This document shows positions 34,363 to 43,294 of a DNA stretch of 64,000 nucleotides, piece by piece. Numbering within the stretch: position 1 is the stretch's first letter; each line of letters begins with the position of its first letter. The notes under the pieces were generated by a model, which saw nothing but the letters and a program-made list of their open reading frames with translations, did not search any database and had not been told where the DNA came from. Position numbers and translations under genes: made by a program. The stretch is from Clostridium cibarium (GTDB taxonomy: Bacteria > Bacillota > Clostridia > Clostridiales > Clostridiaceae), in the NCBI RefSeq assembly GCF_014836335.1, contig NZ_JACSRA010000026.1:1-64000 (forward strand), read 5' to 3'.

Positions 34363-35928
34363 ATGTCAAGGATAGATATAGTAAAAGAAAGTTTACAGTT
34401 TCAACAATTATTACATGAAAATAGTTCGACTGCTATTTTAAGAGATGAGTATTTAATTCCAGATACCCATCCAGATGTTCAAGCAATTTTATCAGTGGAA
34501 GCAAGACCTTTAATCACTAGCAAAGAGATTATTGGAAGCAAGGTTGTGATTGAAGGGAGATTAGAATACAATGCGTTGTATATTCCTAGAGACGATAATA
34601 TGGTAGTAAACTCAGTAATATATAATGAAAAGTTTACGAACTCATTAGACCTTGGTGAGGATGAACATAAAATAGTGTGTGAAGTAGATTGCAAGGTAGA
34701 ACATATTGATGCAAAAATCATGAATGAAAGAAAGATAGCAATCGAAGGAGTGGTTGGGTTAAATTGGGAGGTGTATAAGAGTACAGAATTTGATTTTGTA
34801 AAGAATATTGAAGCTAGTGAAGGTGTTGAGGTATTAAAGCAAACAGAATCAATTAATAGACTTGTAGCTAATAAAGAAACAGAACTTATTGGGAAATCAA
34901 TGTTAAGAGTTGGTATGGATAAACCACAGATTGGCAAAATACTAAAAAGTTCTATGAGGCTTCATAAAAGAGAAGCTAAGATTGGAGAAGATAAGGTTTA
35001 TTTAGGATGCTATTGTAAACTAAATATTCTTTATTTAGGTGATGAAACTAATGAAATTATTAGTCTAGAAGATGATGTTTATATTTCAAAAGAAGAAGAG
35101 GTAGTGGGCATTTCTATAGATATGATTCCTTCAGTGACATATGAAATTAAAAACAGCGATATAGCTATTGAAGAAGATGATTTAGGGGAATCTAGAATAA
35201 TTAATTCAGAATTTTTGATTGGAGCAAAAATAAAAGTATTTTCTGATGAGAATATTGATATTATTAAAGATGCTTATTCACCAAAATTTCCCATTGAATT
35301 GAGAAAAGATAGCTATGAAATAGGAGCAATTCTTGGAACTCAAACTAATGATAGTATAATAAAAGATAATATATACTTAAAAGAAGGGGATATAAAACCA
35401 GAGCGTATAATAGCGGCATCTGGAAACTTAATTATTACTGATAAAAAAATATCTGATGATAGAATAACAATAGAAGGGATTATAAGAGCAAATATCATGT
35501 ATAGAGCAGCAGATGAAGAAGTGGGATTTAGTGAAGTGTCAGCAGATATTCCCTTTACTTCAATAATAGATATGCTTGGTGCTAAAGAAGGAATGAAGTC
35601 CATAGTAAAAAGTTCTTTAGAAAATGAAGAAGCAAGCTTAGAGGCGAATACTATAGCATTTAAAGGAACTATATCAATTACTGCAACAGTATTTTATGAA
35701 AAAGCAAAGGAATTTATTTCTGATGTAATGGAATTAGAAGGGGAACCTCCTAAAAAGAATGCAAGTATAACTATATATATAGTGGGCAATGATGACACGT
35801 TATGGAATTTGGCTAAAAAGTATAATTGCACAGTAGAAGAATTGATTAATATGAATCAGATAGAGAATCCTGATAATATAGCGGTAGGAGAAAAATTAAT
35901 CATACCTGGAAGAGCTGTTTTTAACTAA
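34363..35928 (+). CDS. sipL: SipL-like spore coat morphogenetic protein (DUF3794 + LysM)
   Basis: A 521-residue protein with DUF3794-type beta-rich repeats over most of its length and a C-terminal LysM domain (about 473-519: IYIVGNDDTLWNLAKKYN onward). This is the architecture and length of C. difficile SipL, the protein that binds the coat ATPase SpoIVA through its LysM domain and tethers the coat to the forespore. GGAGG lies 7 bases before the ATG. A sigma-E-like promoter is suggested but weak. Monocistronic, with its own terminator. YabG, a known processor of SipL, is encoded 7 kb upstream. Confidence 0.9.
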   Translation: MSRIDIVKESLQFQQLLHENSSTAILRDEYLIPDTHPDVQAILSVEARPLITSKEIIGSKVVIEGRLEYNALYIPRDDNMVVNSVIYNEKFTNSLDLGEDEHKIVCEVDCKVEHIDAKIMNERKIAIEGVVGLNWEVYKSTEFDFVKNIEASEGVEVLKQTESINRLVANKETELIGKSMLRVGMDKPQIGKILKSSMRLHKREAKIGEDKVYLGCYCKLNILYLGDETNEIISLEDDVYISKEEEVVGISIDMIPSVTYEIKNSDIAIEEDDLGESRIINSEFLIGAKIKVFSDENIDIIKDAYSPKFPIELRKDSYEIGAILGTQTNDSIIKDNIYLKEGDIKPERIIAASGNLIITDKKISDDRITIEGIIRANIMYRAADEEVGFSEVSADIPFTSIIDMLGAKEGMKSIVKSSLENEEASLEANTIAFKGTISITATVFYEKAKEFISDVMELEGEPPKKNASITIYIVGNDDTLWNLAKKYNCTVEELINMNQIENPDNIAVGEKLIIPGRAVFN

Positions 35929-35987
35929 TAGTTCATAAGATTATAGAGCTTCATTAAAGATTAATATTTTAAGCAATATAAATGGTA

Positions 35988-36028
35988 AGGTTTGTCAAAT
36001 ATAAATAGATATTTGGCAAACTTTTTTT
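35988..36028 (+). terminator. Terminator of sipL
   Basis: A 13-bp stem (35990-36002 / 36009-36021, one G-T pair) with a 6-base loop and a T-run of seven. Confidence 0.88.
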
Positions 36029-36106
36029 ATTATTGAAGAATTTGAGAAATGAATAATTGAGAATTTCTTTGGAAACAATAGAAAATGAATGATTTGAGGT
36101 GGTTAG

Positions 36107-36937
36107 ATGAAAAATGTAGAACTAAATGGAAATTTAATCATAATTGGTGGAGCAGAAGATAAAGAAGGGAGAAAAGAGATATTAAAAAAAGTATGTGAAT
36201 GCTTAGATAAAGAGAATGATATGTTACTAGTAGCAACTGTAGCTACAGAATATCCAAAAGAAGCTGCAACAAAGTATAGAAAGGTATTTGGTGAATTAGG
36301 CGTTAAGAATATAGAAATTTTAGATATTAGTGTTAGAGATGATGCTTTTATTGAAGGAAATAGTAAATTAATAGAAAAAGCATCTCTTATATTTTTTACG
36401 GGAGGAGATCAACTTAGAATTACTAGTTTAATTGGGGGATCACCAGTATATGATGCTCTTAAAGAGGCTGGTAAAAAAGGAAAGTACATAGTTGGAACAT
36501 CAGCAGGAGCTTCAGTAATGAGTGATACCATGGTTGTAGAGGGAGTTGAAGAAGAAGCTCCTAGAAAATGCGCTTTAAAGATGTCGCCTGGAATAGGATT
36601 TATAGAGAATGTCATTATAGATCAACATTTTGCCCAAAGAGGGAGAATAGGAAGATTGTTAACAGGCGTAGCTCAAAATCCTCAGGTGTTAGGGGTTGGA
36701 ATAGATGAAAATACAGCAATTATTGTAAATGCAGATGGAATTGCAGAAGTTGCAGGAGTTGGGGCTGTATATTTTGTAGATGGAAGCCAAATTTCTTATA
36801 CAAATGTATCTGAGCAACATTCAGATGAAGTCCTTAGTATATTCAATGTTAGGCTACATGTATTAAAAGAGGGAAATAAATTTGATCTTATAAGAAAGTT
36901 ACCTTTTGAGGAGGAAAAGTCGAAAAATGAAAATTGA
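36107..36937 (+). CDS. cphB: Cyanophycinase
   Basis: A 276-residue peptidase S51 protein. The nucleophile elbow GTSAGAS places the catalytic serine at residue 132; FFTGGDQLR and DQHFAQRGR are further family motifs. Cyanophycinase is an exopeptidase that breaks cyanophycin (Asp-Arg polymer) into beta-Asp-Arg dipeptides. The ATG follows TTGAGGTGG. The gene overlaps the start of cphA by 11 bases, so breakdown and synthesis enzymes are translationally coupled. Confidence 0.94.
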   Translation: MKNVELNGNLIIIGGAEDKEGRKEILKKVCECLDKENDMLLVATVATEYPKEAATKYRKVFGELGVKNIEILDISVRDDAFIEGNSKLIEKASLIFFTGGDQLRITSLIGGSPVYDALKEAGKKGKYIVGTSAGASVMSDTMVVEGVEEEAPRKCALKMSPGIGFIENVIIDQHFAQRGRIGRLLTGVAQNPQVLGVGIDENTAIIVNADGIAEVAGVGAVYFVDGSQISYTNVSEQHSDEVLSIFNVRLHVLKEGNKFDLIRKLPFEEEKSKNEN

Positions 36938-39539
36938 AAAACAAACAGTGTTTAGAGGTAGAAACATATACTCTCATAGAAAGTGTATTAGACTAGATGT
37001 TGATTTATGTGGATATTGTGAAATACCAAGTAAAGATATCAAGGATTTTAATTCTAGATTAGTTAGTATGATTCCAGAACTAAAAAAACACAGGTGTGGA
37101 ATAGATGAAGAAGGTGGCTTTGTTAAAAGGCTTGAAGAAGGGACATATTTGGCTCATATTTGTGAGCATATAATTATAGCAATACAAAATTTTTTTGGTG
37201 TAGACGTATGTTATGGAAAAGCTAGGGAGAAGCAGGGGGATTTATATTATATTATTTTCGAATATGAATACGAGCATTTTGCTATAGAGACAGCTAGATT
37301 AGCTGTGGATATTATAAATTCATTAATTGATGAAGAAGAACTAAATTTAGATAGAAGAATGAAAATATTAGAAGAGGTTCTATGTAAAGAATCAATAGGT
37401 CCAAGTACAAAGGGGATAAAAGATGCTGCAGAAAGATATGGAATGCCAGTATTTCCTATTGGCGACAATGGATTTTACCAGATAGGTTATGGAAAGCAAG
37501 GAAGAATTATAGAAGCTACAATAGGAAATAAGACTAGTTGCGTTGCAGCAGATATAGCTTCAGATAAAGAGTTAACTAAACAATTGCTTATAGGTCAAAA
37601 TATTCCTGTGCCAGAAGGTAGGGAAGTGTGTAATATAATAGACCTTTTACGAGCAGGGGAAAAGATAGGATATCCATTAGTTTTGAAGCCAAGGTATGGT
37701 AATAAGGGCGAAGGGGTTGTACTCAATATAAAAAGTGAAAAGGAACTAGTAAAAGACTTTAACAGCATGAAAAGTAAATACTCTAATATAATCATTGAGA
37801 AGTATATAACAGGAAATGATTATAGGGTTTGTGTTGTAAATTATGAAGTAGTTGCTGTAGCTTTAAGAATACCTCCTTTCGTTATAGGTGATGGAAAGAA
37901 TAATTTAAAAGAGTTAATTAGAGAATTAAATGAAAATTCAAGTAGAGGCTTTGATCATGAAAAACCTTTGACAAAGGTTAAAATAGATAATGATTTAATA
38001 AATTTTTTAGATAACCAAGGGTTATCATTAAATACTATTCCTAAAAAAGGAGATAAGATAAGCTTAAGAGAAAAGGCCAATTTATCTACAGGAGGAATGG
38101 CAATTGACTGCACTGATGAGATATCTGAGGAGAATAAGAAAGTTTGTACAAAGGTTGCAAAAGCTATTGGATTAGATATCTGTGGAATAGATATAAAAGC
38201 TTCTGACATAAGTAAATCTATTTATACAAATGGAGTAGTTATGGAAGTAAATGCAGCTCCAGGAATAAGAATGCATATGTATCCTTGCAAAGGTAAGAGT
38301 AGAGATGTTGGAGAAGCTATATTGAAATTACAGTATAATGGTAATCCAACAAACATTCCGGTAGTATCAATAACAGGAACTAATGGCAAAACCACAACTA
38401 CTAGGCTAGTATCTCATGTATTAAGATCCATGGGTCATAAGGTAGGAATGACTTGTACTGATGGTATATATATAGATGGTGAGTGTATAGATAAAGGAGA
38501 TGATACTGGTTATTATAGTGCAAAATCGGTTCTCCTTAATAAAGATGTAGAAGTAGCTGTATTAGAGACTGCTAGGGGAGGATTAATAAGAAAAGGGTTA
38601 GCATATGACTTAGCTGATGTTGCAGCAATAACCAATATTACGGAAGATCATATAGGAATAGATGAAGTTAATTCTATGGAAGAGTTAGCAAAAGTTAAAT
38701 CACTAGTTGCAGAAGAAGTTAAAAAAGATGGCTATGTAGTGATTAATGCTGATGATAAATGGAGTATTAGTATATTAGACAGAATAAAAGCTAAGAAAAT
38801 ATTCTTTTCGAAGGATAAGAAGAATGATTATATAGTTAATAATATTGAAAATGGAGGAATTGCTGTTTATATAGATGATAATACATTATATGTAACAAAT
38901 GATAGAAAAAAGTATAAAATTTTAGATATTGATAATATACCTATTACATTAGGAGGAATTTTAGAATTCAATATAGAAAATGCAATGGCGGCATGTGGAA
39001 TACTCGTTGGAATGAGAATAGATTATTGTATGATTTCTAATGGGTTTAAGACTTTTGAATTAGATGAAAAATGCAATTCAGGAAGGTTCAATATTTTTGA
39101 TATTAATGGGGTTAAAATAATATTGGATTATGGACATAATATAGAAGGGTATAGAGCGGTATTAAATTGTTTTTCTAAGATAAAGAAAGAGAAGATTATT
39201 GGAGTCATAGGTATACCAGGTGATAGAGATGATAAAATGGCTGAATCCATAGGTTATATGTGCTCAAAAGCTATGGATAGAATAATTATTAAAGAAGACC
39301 TGGATAGAAGAGGAAGAAGAGAAGGAGAAATTGCAGCTGTTTTAGAAAAAGGTGTAATAAAAGGGAAAAGTGAGAGCTATAAAATTTGTTTAAATGAAGT
39401 TGAAGCTTTCGAAGAAGCTATTAAGTTTGGTAAACCAGGCGATTATGTAATTGTATTTTATGAGAAGTTAGAGCCTTTATTAGAAAAGATAAAAGAATAT
39501 AATAACATTAATGAAGGGTTAAATATAGCAAGTTTGTAA
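36927..39539 (+). CDS. cphA: Cyanophycin synthetase
   Basis: An 870-residue protein of normal CphA1 length. An N-terminal domain (about 1-160) comes first, then an ATP-grasp domain (about 200-470) that adds Asp, then a Mur-ligase-like domain with P-loop TGTNGKTTTT (483-492) that adds Arg. It makes the nitrogen-storage polymer cyanophycin from Asp, Arg and ATP. The ATG at 36927 follows GAGGAGG (spacing about 11) and lies inside the end of cphB. In clostridia, cyanophycin has been linked to sporulation, which fits the flanking sipL and spoIIR genes. Confidence 0.95.
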   Translation: MKIEKQTVFRGRNIYSHRKCIRLDVDLCGYCEIPSKDIKDFNSRLVSMIPELKKHRCGIDEEGGFVKRLEEGTYLAHICEHIIIAIQNFFGVDVCYGKAREKQGDLYYIIFEYEYEHFAIETARLAVDIINSLIDEEELNLDRRMKILEEVLCKESIGPSTKGIKDAAERYGMPVFPIGDNGFYQIGYGKQGRIIEATIGNKTSCVAADIASDKELTKQLLIGQNIPVPEGREVCNIIDLLRAGEKIGYPLVLKPRYGNKGEGVVLNIKSEKELVKDFNSMKSKYSNIIIEKYITGNDYRVCVVNYEVVAVALRIPPFVIGDGKNNLKELIRELNENSSRGFDHEKPLTKVKIDNDLINFLDNQGLSLNTIPKKGDKISLREKANLSTGGMAIDCTDEISEENKKVCTKVAKAIGLDICGIDIKASDISKSIYTNGVVMEVNAAPGIRMHMYPCKGKSRDVGEAILKLQYNGNPTNIPVVSITGTNGKTTTTRLVSHVLRSMGHKVGMTCTDGIYIDGECIDKGDDTGYYSAKSVLLNKDVEVAVLETARGGLIRKGLAYDLADVAAITNITEDHIGIDEVNSMEELAKVKSLVAEEVKKDGYVVINADDKWSISILDRIKAKKIFFSKDKKNDYIVNNIENGGIAVYIDDNTLYVTNDRKKYKILDIDNIPITLGGILEFNIENAMAACGILVGMRIDYCMISNGFKTFELDEKCNSGRFNIFDINGVKIILDYGHNIEGYRAVLNCFSKIKKEKIIGVIGIPGDRDDKMAESIGYMCSKAMDRIIIKEDLDRRGRREGEIAAVLEKGVIKGKSESYKICLNEVEAFEEAIKFGKPGDYVIVFYEKLEPLLEKIKEYNNINEGLNIASL

Positions 39540-39549
39540 TGCGAGGTGA

Positions 39550-39595
39550 GTATCAAAAATAGAAACTATAAATTTCTGTTTTTGATACTTTTTTT
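39550..39595 (+). terminator. Terminator of cphBA
   Basis: A 16-bp stem GTATCAAAAATAGAAA / TTTCTGTTTTTGATAC (one G-T pair) with a run of seven T. Confidence 0.88.
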
Positions 39596-39713
39596 ACAAA
39601 TAGAACAAAAGCAAATCTTTTTTATGTATTTTTATACTCATCCTTTATTAATTAGTAGGGCTATGCTAAAATTATGAATAATATAATAAATGATGTGGAA
39701 AGGATAGAATTAC

Positions 39714-40556
39714 ATGAAGGGGAAAGCATATGCAAAGATTAATATATCTTTAGATATAGTAGGGAAAAGAGAAGATGGGTATCATCTATTAAAAATGATA
39801 ATGCAAAATATTGAGCTATATGATGAAATAAGAATAGAAAAGATATCTAGTGGTATAAAAATAAAATGCAACAAACCTTTTATACCTACAGATGAAAGAA
39901 ATCTTGCATATAAGGCAGCGAAATTATTCCTTGAAACTTATGAAATAAAATCAGGAGTATTTATTGATATAGTAAAGAATATACCAGTAGCAGCTGGATT
40001 AGCTGGTGGAAGTGCAGATTGTGCTACAGTTTTGAAAATGTTAAATAAAATGTTTAACATAAATGCGTCAGAGACGGAATTAATGGATTTAGGAGTTAAA
40101 TTAGGAGCAGATGTTCCTTATTGTATAAAAGGTGGTACTGCATTATGTGAAGGAATTGGGGAGAAAATAACTGCGTTAAAGTCATTTAAAGATCATATAC
40201 TAATTTTAATAAAACCACCTTTTGGAGTATCGACGAAAGAGGTTTATAAGATTTTTGATATCAATAAAGCAAGGATTCATCCTAATACGGAAAGTCTTAT
40301 AAAAAAGATGGAAGAGAATGATTTGTATTATGTGGCAAGTAATATGAAAAATTTATTAGAGAATGTTACAGTAAGAAAACATAAGATGATATATAATATT
40401 AAAGAGAACTTAGTAGCCAGAGGAGCTGTTGGTTCAATGATGAGTGGCAGTGGACCTACAGTATTTGCATTTTTTGATGATATGCAAGTTGCTTTAAAGT
40501 GCTATGATGAGATGAAAAATAAGTATGATGATGTATTTTTAACTAGAACAATTTAA
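39714..40556 (+). CDS. ispE: 4-diphosphocytidyl-2-C-methyl-D-erythritol kinase
   Basis: A 280-residue GHMP kinase. It begins KAYAKINISLDI, carries the ATP-binding PVAAGLAGGSADCA loop (about 90-103) and the late MMSGSGPTVFAF motif. IspE phosphorylates CDP-methylerythritol in the MEP route to isoprenoids. GGAAAGGAT precedes the ATG at 39714. spoIIR follows 57 bases later with its own ribosome binding site and a possible forespore promoter. Confidence 0.96.
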   Translation: MKGKAYAKINISLDIVGKREDGYHLLKMIMQNIELYDEIRIEKISSGIKIKCNKPFIPTDERNLAYKAAKLFLETYEIKSGVFIDIVKNIPVAAGLAGGSADCATVLKMLNKMFNINASETELMDLGVKLGADVPYCIKGGTALCEGIGEKITALKSFKDHILILIKPPFGVSTKEVYKIFDINKARIHPNTESLIKKMEENDLYYVASNMKNLLENVTVRKHKMIYNIKENLVARGAVGSMMSGSGPTVFAFFDDMQVALKCYDEMKNKYDDVFLTRTI

Positions 40557-40561
40557 TTTTG

Positions 40562-40590
40562 TGAATAGAAAATCTTCTTGTGGTAATAAT
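40562..40590 (+). promoter_or_regulatory. Possible sigma-F promoter of spoIIR
   Basis: TGAATA (40562-40567), 14 bases, GGTAATAAT (40582-40590) matches the GGnnAnAnT forespore -10 pattern. The spacer is shorter than the usual 15-16. spoIIR is a sigma-F gene in B. subtilis, which supports the call. Confidence 0.4.
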
Positions 40591-40613
40591 CTTACTATAC
40601 AAGGAGGTTTTTT

Positions 40614-41246
40614 ATGAGGAAAAATATAAGATTTCTAATGGTTACTATATTATTAATAAATGTTTTGTTTATTGGGTGTACAAGCATTCCGAATATACAG
40701 AAAAATAACATATATAATTATGATGATGTGAAAGATATATTAATAAGGTTTCATGTTATAGCAAATAGTGATACAGATGCGGATCAAAGCTTAAAATTAA
40801 AGGTTAGAGATGAAGTTATAAATTATTTATACCCTTATTTAAAACAATCAAAATCTTTAGATGAGTCTAGAAATATAATAAAATCAAAAGAAGATGATGT
40901 TAGAAGTATTGCACTAAGAGTAATTAAGAATAATGGTTATTCATATCCGGTAAAGGTAGAATTATCACATGAGAATTTTCCGGAAAAGTCTTATGGGAAT
41001 ATAACACTTCCTCAAGGTAATTATGAAGCTTTTAGAGTTATAATTGGGAATGGACAAGGTCAAAACTGGTGGTGTGTAATGTTTCCGCCACTTTGCTTTA
41101 TAGATGTAACAAAAGGAAACGTAGAAGAAGAAAAGAGCAAGGAAGAATTGGATCAAGAGATAGACAAGAGCAAGAATACTAAGGGGGAAGAAAGTCCTAA
41201 GGTTAAGTTTAAAATTGTAGAAGTTTTCAAAGATATTTTCAGTTAA
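40614..41246 (+). CDS. spoIIR: Stage II sporulation protein R
   Basis: A 210-residue SpoIIR protein. It has an N-terminal signal segment (about 5-21) ending in IGC, so Cys22 is a possible lipobox cysteine. The SpoIIR domain includes RFHVIANSD and WWCVMFPPLCF. SpoIIR is made in the forespore, crosses into the intermembrane space and triggers processing of pro-sigma-E by SpoIIGA. A charged C-terminal extension (about 170-200) follows the conserved domain. GGAGG lies 6 bases before the ATG. Confidence 0.94.
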   Translation: MRKNIRFLMVTILLINVLFIGCTSIPNIQKNNIYNYDDVKDILIRFHVIANSDTDADQSLKLKVRDEVINYLYPYLKQSKSLDESRNIIKSKEDDVRSIALRVIKNNGYSYPVKVELSHENFPEKSYGNITLPQGNYEAFRVIIGNGQGQNWWCVMFPPLCFIDVTKGNVEEEKSKEELDQEIDKSKNTKGEESPKVKFKIVEVFKDIFS

Positions 41247-41337
41247 AATCCAATGTTATTATAAATTTCTACTTGATTAATAATAATAAAAACCATAAAC
41301 TATAAAATATAACGCAAGAATATTTGGAGGTAAAGAT

Positions 41338-42327
41338 ATGACTAGAGCATTGGCTATGATGTCAGGGGGATTGGATAGTACTTTGGCAGCAAAGCTTATA
41401 AAAGATCAAAATATAGAGGTTATAGGAATATGTTTTAAATCTTATTTCTTTGGTGAAGATAATGCTAAGAGAATGTGTAAACAAATTGGAATAAGACTTG
41501 AAGTTATAGATTTTTCAGTAGAACATTTTGAAATGGTGAAGAATCCTAAGCATGGTAGAGGCAAAAATATGAATCCTTGTATAGATTGTCATGCTATGAT
41601 GATGAGGTATTCTGGAGAATTATTAAAGAAATTTGACGCTGATTTTATTCTTACAGGAGAAGTGCTAAACCAAAGACCTATGTCTCAGAATAAACAAGCA
41701 CTAAATACTGTAAAGAATGAATCTGGTTTTAGTGATAAAATTTTAAGACCATTATGTGCTTTAAATTTAGAACCTACAGAAATGGAACTTTCAGGACTTG
41801 TTGATAGAAATAAGTTACTTGATATATCTGGAAGAAGTAGAAAAGCACAAATGGAATTAGCTGAGAAATGGAATATTACAGATTATCCATCACCAGCAGG
41901 AGGATGTAAGCTAACAGAGCCAAATTATTCGGTACGTCTTAAAGAAGCTCTAGATAGGAACGGTGATTTAACAGCAAAAGAAATATATTTATTAAGATTT
42001 GGAAGACATTTTTTAACTAAATCAGGGACAAAAATCATAGTTTCAAGAACAGGAGAAGAGGGTGAAATTATTAAGAAAGCTCTTAATAAAGAAGATACAG
42101 TATTTTTACCTTCAAGTCATATGGGTGCATTAGGAGTAATCCAAGGACAAGCATCGGAGGAAGATGCAATAATAGCAGCTAGAATAACTGCTAGATATAG
42201 CAAAGGAAAAGATGCAGATGTGGTTACTATTAAATCAGGAAAATTTGGAACGGAATTTAAAGATATATTTGATATAAAACCAGCTACAGATGAAGAAATT
42301 AATGAATATTTGATTCAAGGTAAGTAG
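41338..42327 (+). CDS. PP-loop ATPase, ThiI/MnmA-like tRNA thiolation family
   Basis: A 329-residue protein. The N-terminal PP-loop SGGLDST (about 9-15) binds ATP. CIDCHA (about 81-86) and GGCKLT (about 196) supply cysteines suited to persulfide or metal chemistry. The C-terminal third (GDLTAKEIYLLRFGRHF onward) resembles an NFACT-R-type RNA-binding domain. The family is annotated as ThiI-like tRNA 4-thiouridine or related tRNA sulfur-transfer proteins, but it lacks THUMP and full ThiI domains, so the exact nucleoside is uncertain. GGAGG precedes the ATG. The DUF1934 gene follows after 15 bases. Confidence 0.82.
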   Translation: MTRALAMMSGGLDSTLAAKLIKDQNIEVIGICFKSYFFGEDNAKRMCKQIGIRLEVIDFSVEHFEMVKNPKHGRGKNMNPCIDCHAMMMRYSGELLKKFDADFILTGEVLNQRPMSQNKQALNTVKNESGFSDKILRPLCALNLEPTEMELSGLVDRNKLLDISGRSRKAQMELAEKWNITDYPSPAGGCKLTEPNYSVRLKEALDRNGDLTAKEIYLLRFGRHFLTKSGTKIIVSRTGEEGEIIKKALNKEDTVFLPSSHMGALGVIQGQASEEDAIIAARITARYSKGKDADVVTIKSGKFGTEFKDIFDIKPATDEEINEYLIQGK

Positions 42328-42342
42328 TCATAGGAGGATATT

Positions 42343-42759
42343 ATGGATAAAAAAGCTATTATCAGTATAATTAGCAATGCAAGTATGGATGATGGTGATG
42401 TTATTGAAGTAGTTTCACCAGGTAAATATATAAAATTAGATAATGGATATAAAGCTGTTTATGAAGAGACAGAAATATCTGGTATGGATGGGACAACAAC
42501 TACATTAACAATACAAGATAAAGAAGTTATTTTAGAAAGAGAAGGTACAACAACAACAAAGATGCAGTTTAATAAAGCGGAACCTTCAGTTTCTATGTAT
42601 CAAACTCCTTATGGAATGTTAGAGATAAGCATTAATACAAAAGAACTTACTGTTGACATGAATGAGGATGGAGGAGAATTAAAGATTGATTATTCTTTAG
42701 GAGTTGCAGGACAACTGCCTTTGGATACTAGTTTATCATTAAAAATAAGAACTCAGTAA
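42343..42759 (+). CDS. DUF1934 (YwiB-like) beta-barrel protein
   Basis: A 138-residue protein resembling the DUF1934/YwiB family, a small calycin-like beta-barrel of unknown function. Visible features are an N-terminal Lys-Ile strand, Thr-rich strands (DGTTTTLTI, REGTTTTKM), the QTPYGMLEI segment and a final strand LSLKIRTQ. Cytoplasmic, no cofactor motif. AGGAGG lies upstream of the ATG and it is co-transcribed with the PP-loop gene. A terminator follows. Confidence 0.85.
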   Translation: MDKKAIISIISNASMDDGDVIEVVSPGKYIKLDNGYKAVYEETEISGMDGTTTTLTIQDKEVILEREGTTTTKMQFNKAEPSVSMYQTPYGMLEISINTKELTVDMNEDGGELKIDYSLGVAGQLPLDTSLSLKIRTQ

Positions 42760-42767
42760 AGATAAGT

Positions 42768-42802
42768 AACTATCAATGAATCTATCGTTGATAGTTTTTT
42801 TT
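42768..42802 (+). terminator. Rho-independent terminator
   Basis: The stem AACTATCAA/TTGATAGTT, an 11-base loop and a T-run of eight. Confidence 0.85.
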
Positions 42803-42892
42803 CTTATTAATTATTTATGAGGTTTATATATTATATTATGTGGAAATACTTTTAATATAGAAATATTTAAGGCAAAGGTGGTATCAGGGAAT

Positions 42893-43177
42893 ATGCTTGG
42901 AGACAGGTATTTAAAGATATTAAGAACTATTTCTCTGTATTATGGAATTGATGAAGAAAATTTTATATTGCTTTTAAGAGAAAAAGAGAATAAATATCTT
43001 CTTTTGTTATTATTAAAGAAATATAAATGTATGGATGAAAAAACTTTAATGTGCATCCTCAATTATAAGAGTAAAAAGAGTATTTCCAATAATATAAAGA
43101 AAGCAGAAGAGAAGTTGTTAATTAATAAAGAATTTAGAGACAAGTTTTTCGAGATAGAAGAAAGCTTGTTAAAATAA
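42893..43177 (+). CDS. Small helical protein upstream of rho, possible DnaA-domain-IV-like HTH
   Basis: An all-helical protein of about 94 residues. The pattern LLLKKYKC...LNYKSKKSISNNIKKAEEKL...FRDKFFEIEESL resembles the DnaA C-terminal DNA-binding domain, where a GRDHSTVIHA-type helix is followed by a K-I-E-helix. The signature residues are only partly kept, so this is a suggestion. The start is uncertain: ATG 42893 (AAAGGTGG 11 bases ahead) or GTG 42878. It lies between a terminator and rho. Confidence 0.6.
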   Translation: MLGDRYLKILRTISLYYGIDEENFILLLREKENKYLLLLLLKKYKCMDEKTLMCILNYKSKKSISNNIKKAEEKLLINKEFRDKFFEIEESLLK

Positions 43178-43294
43178 ACAATTAAAGCTATAATTATAAC
43201 AGAAGTCATGAAAACACATGTCTAGTTTCATTTCAAATGCATTCGATTTATATTTTCATTGTTTAGAAATATAAAAGTTTTTGGAGGTGTCATT

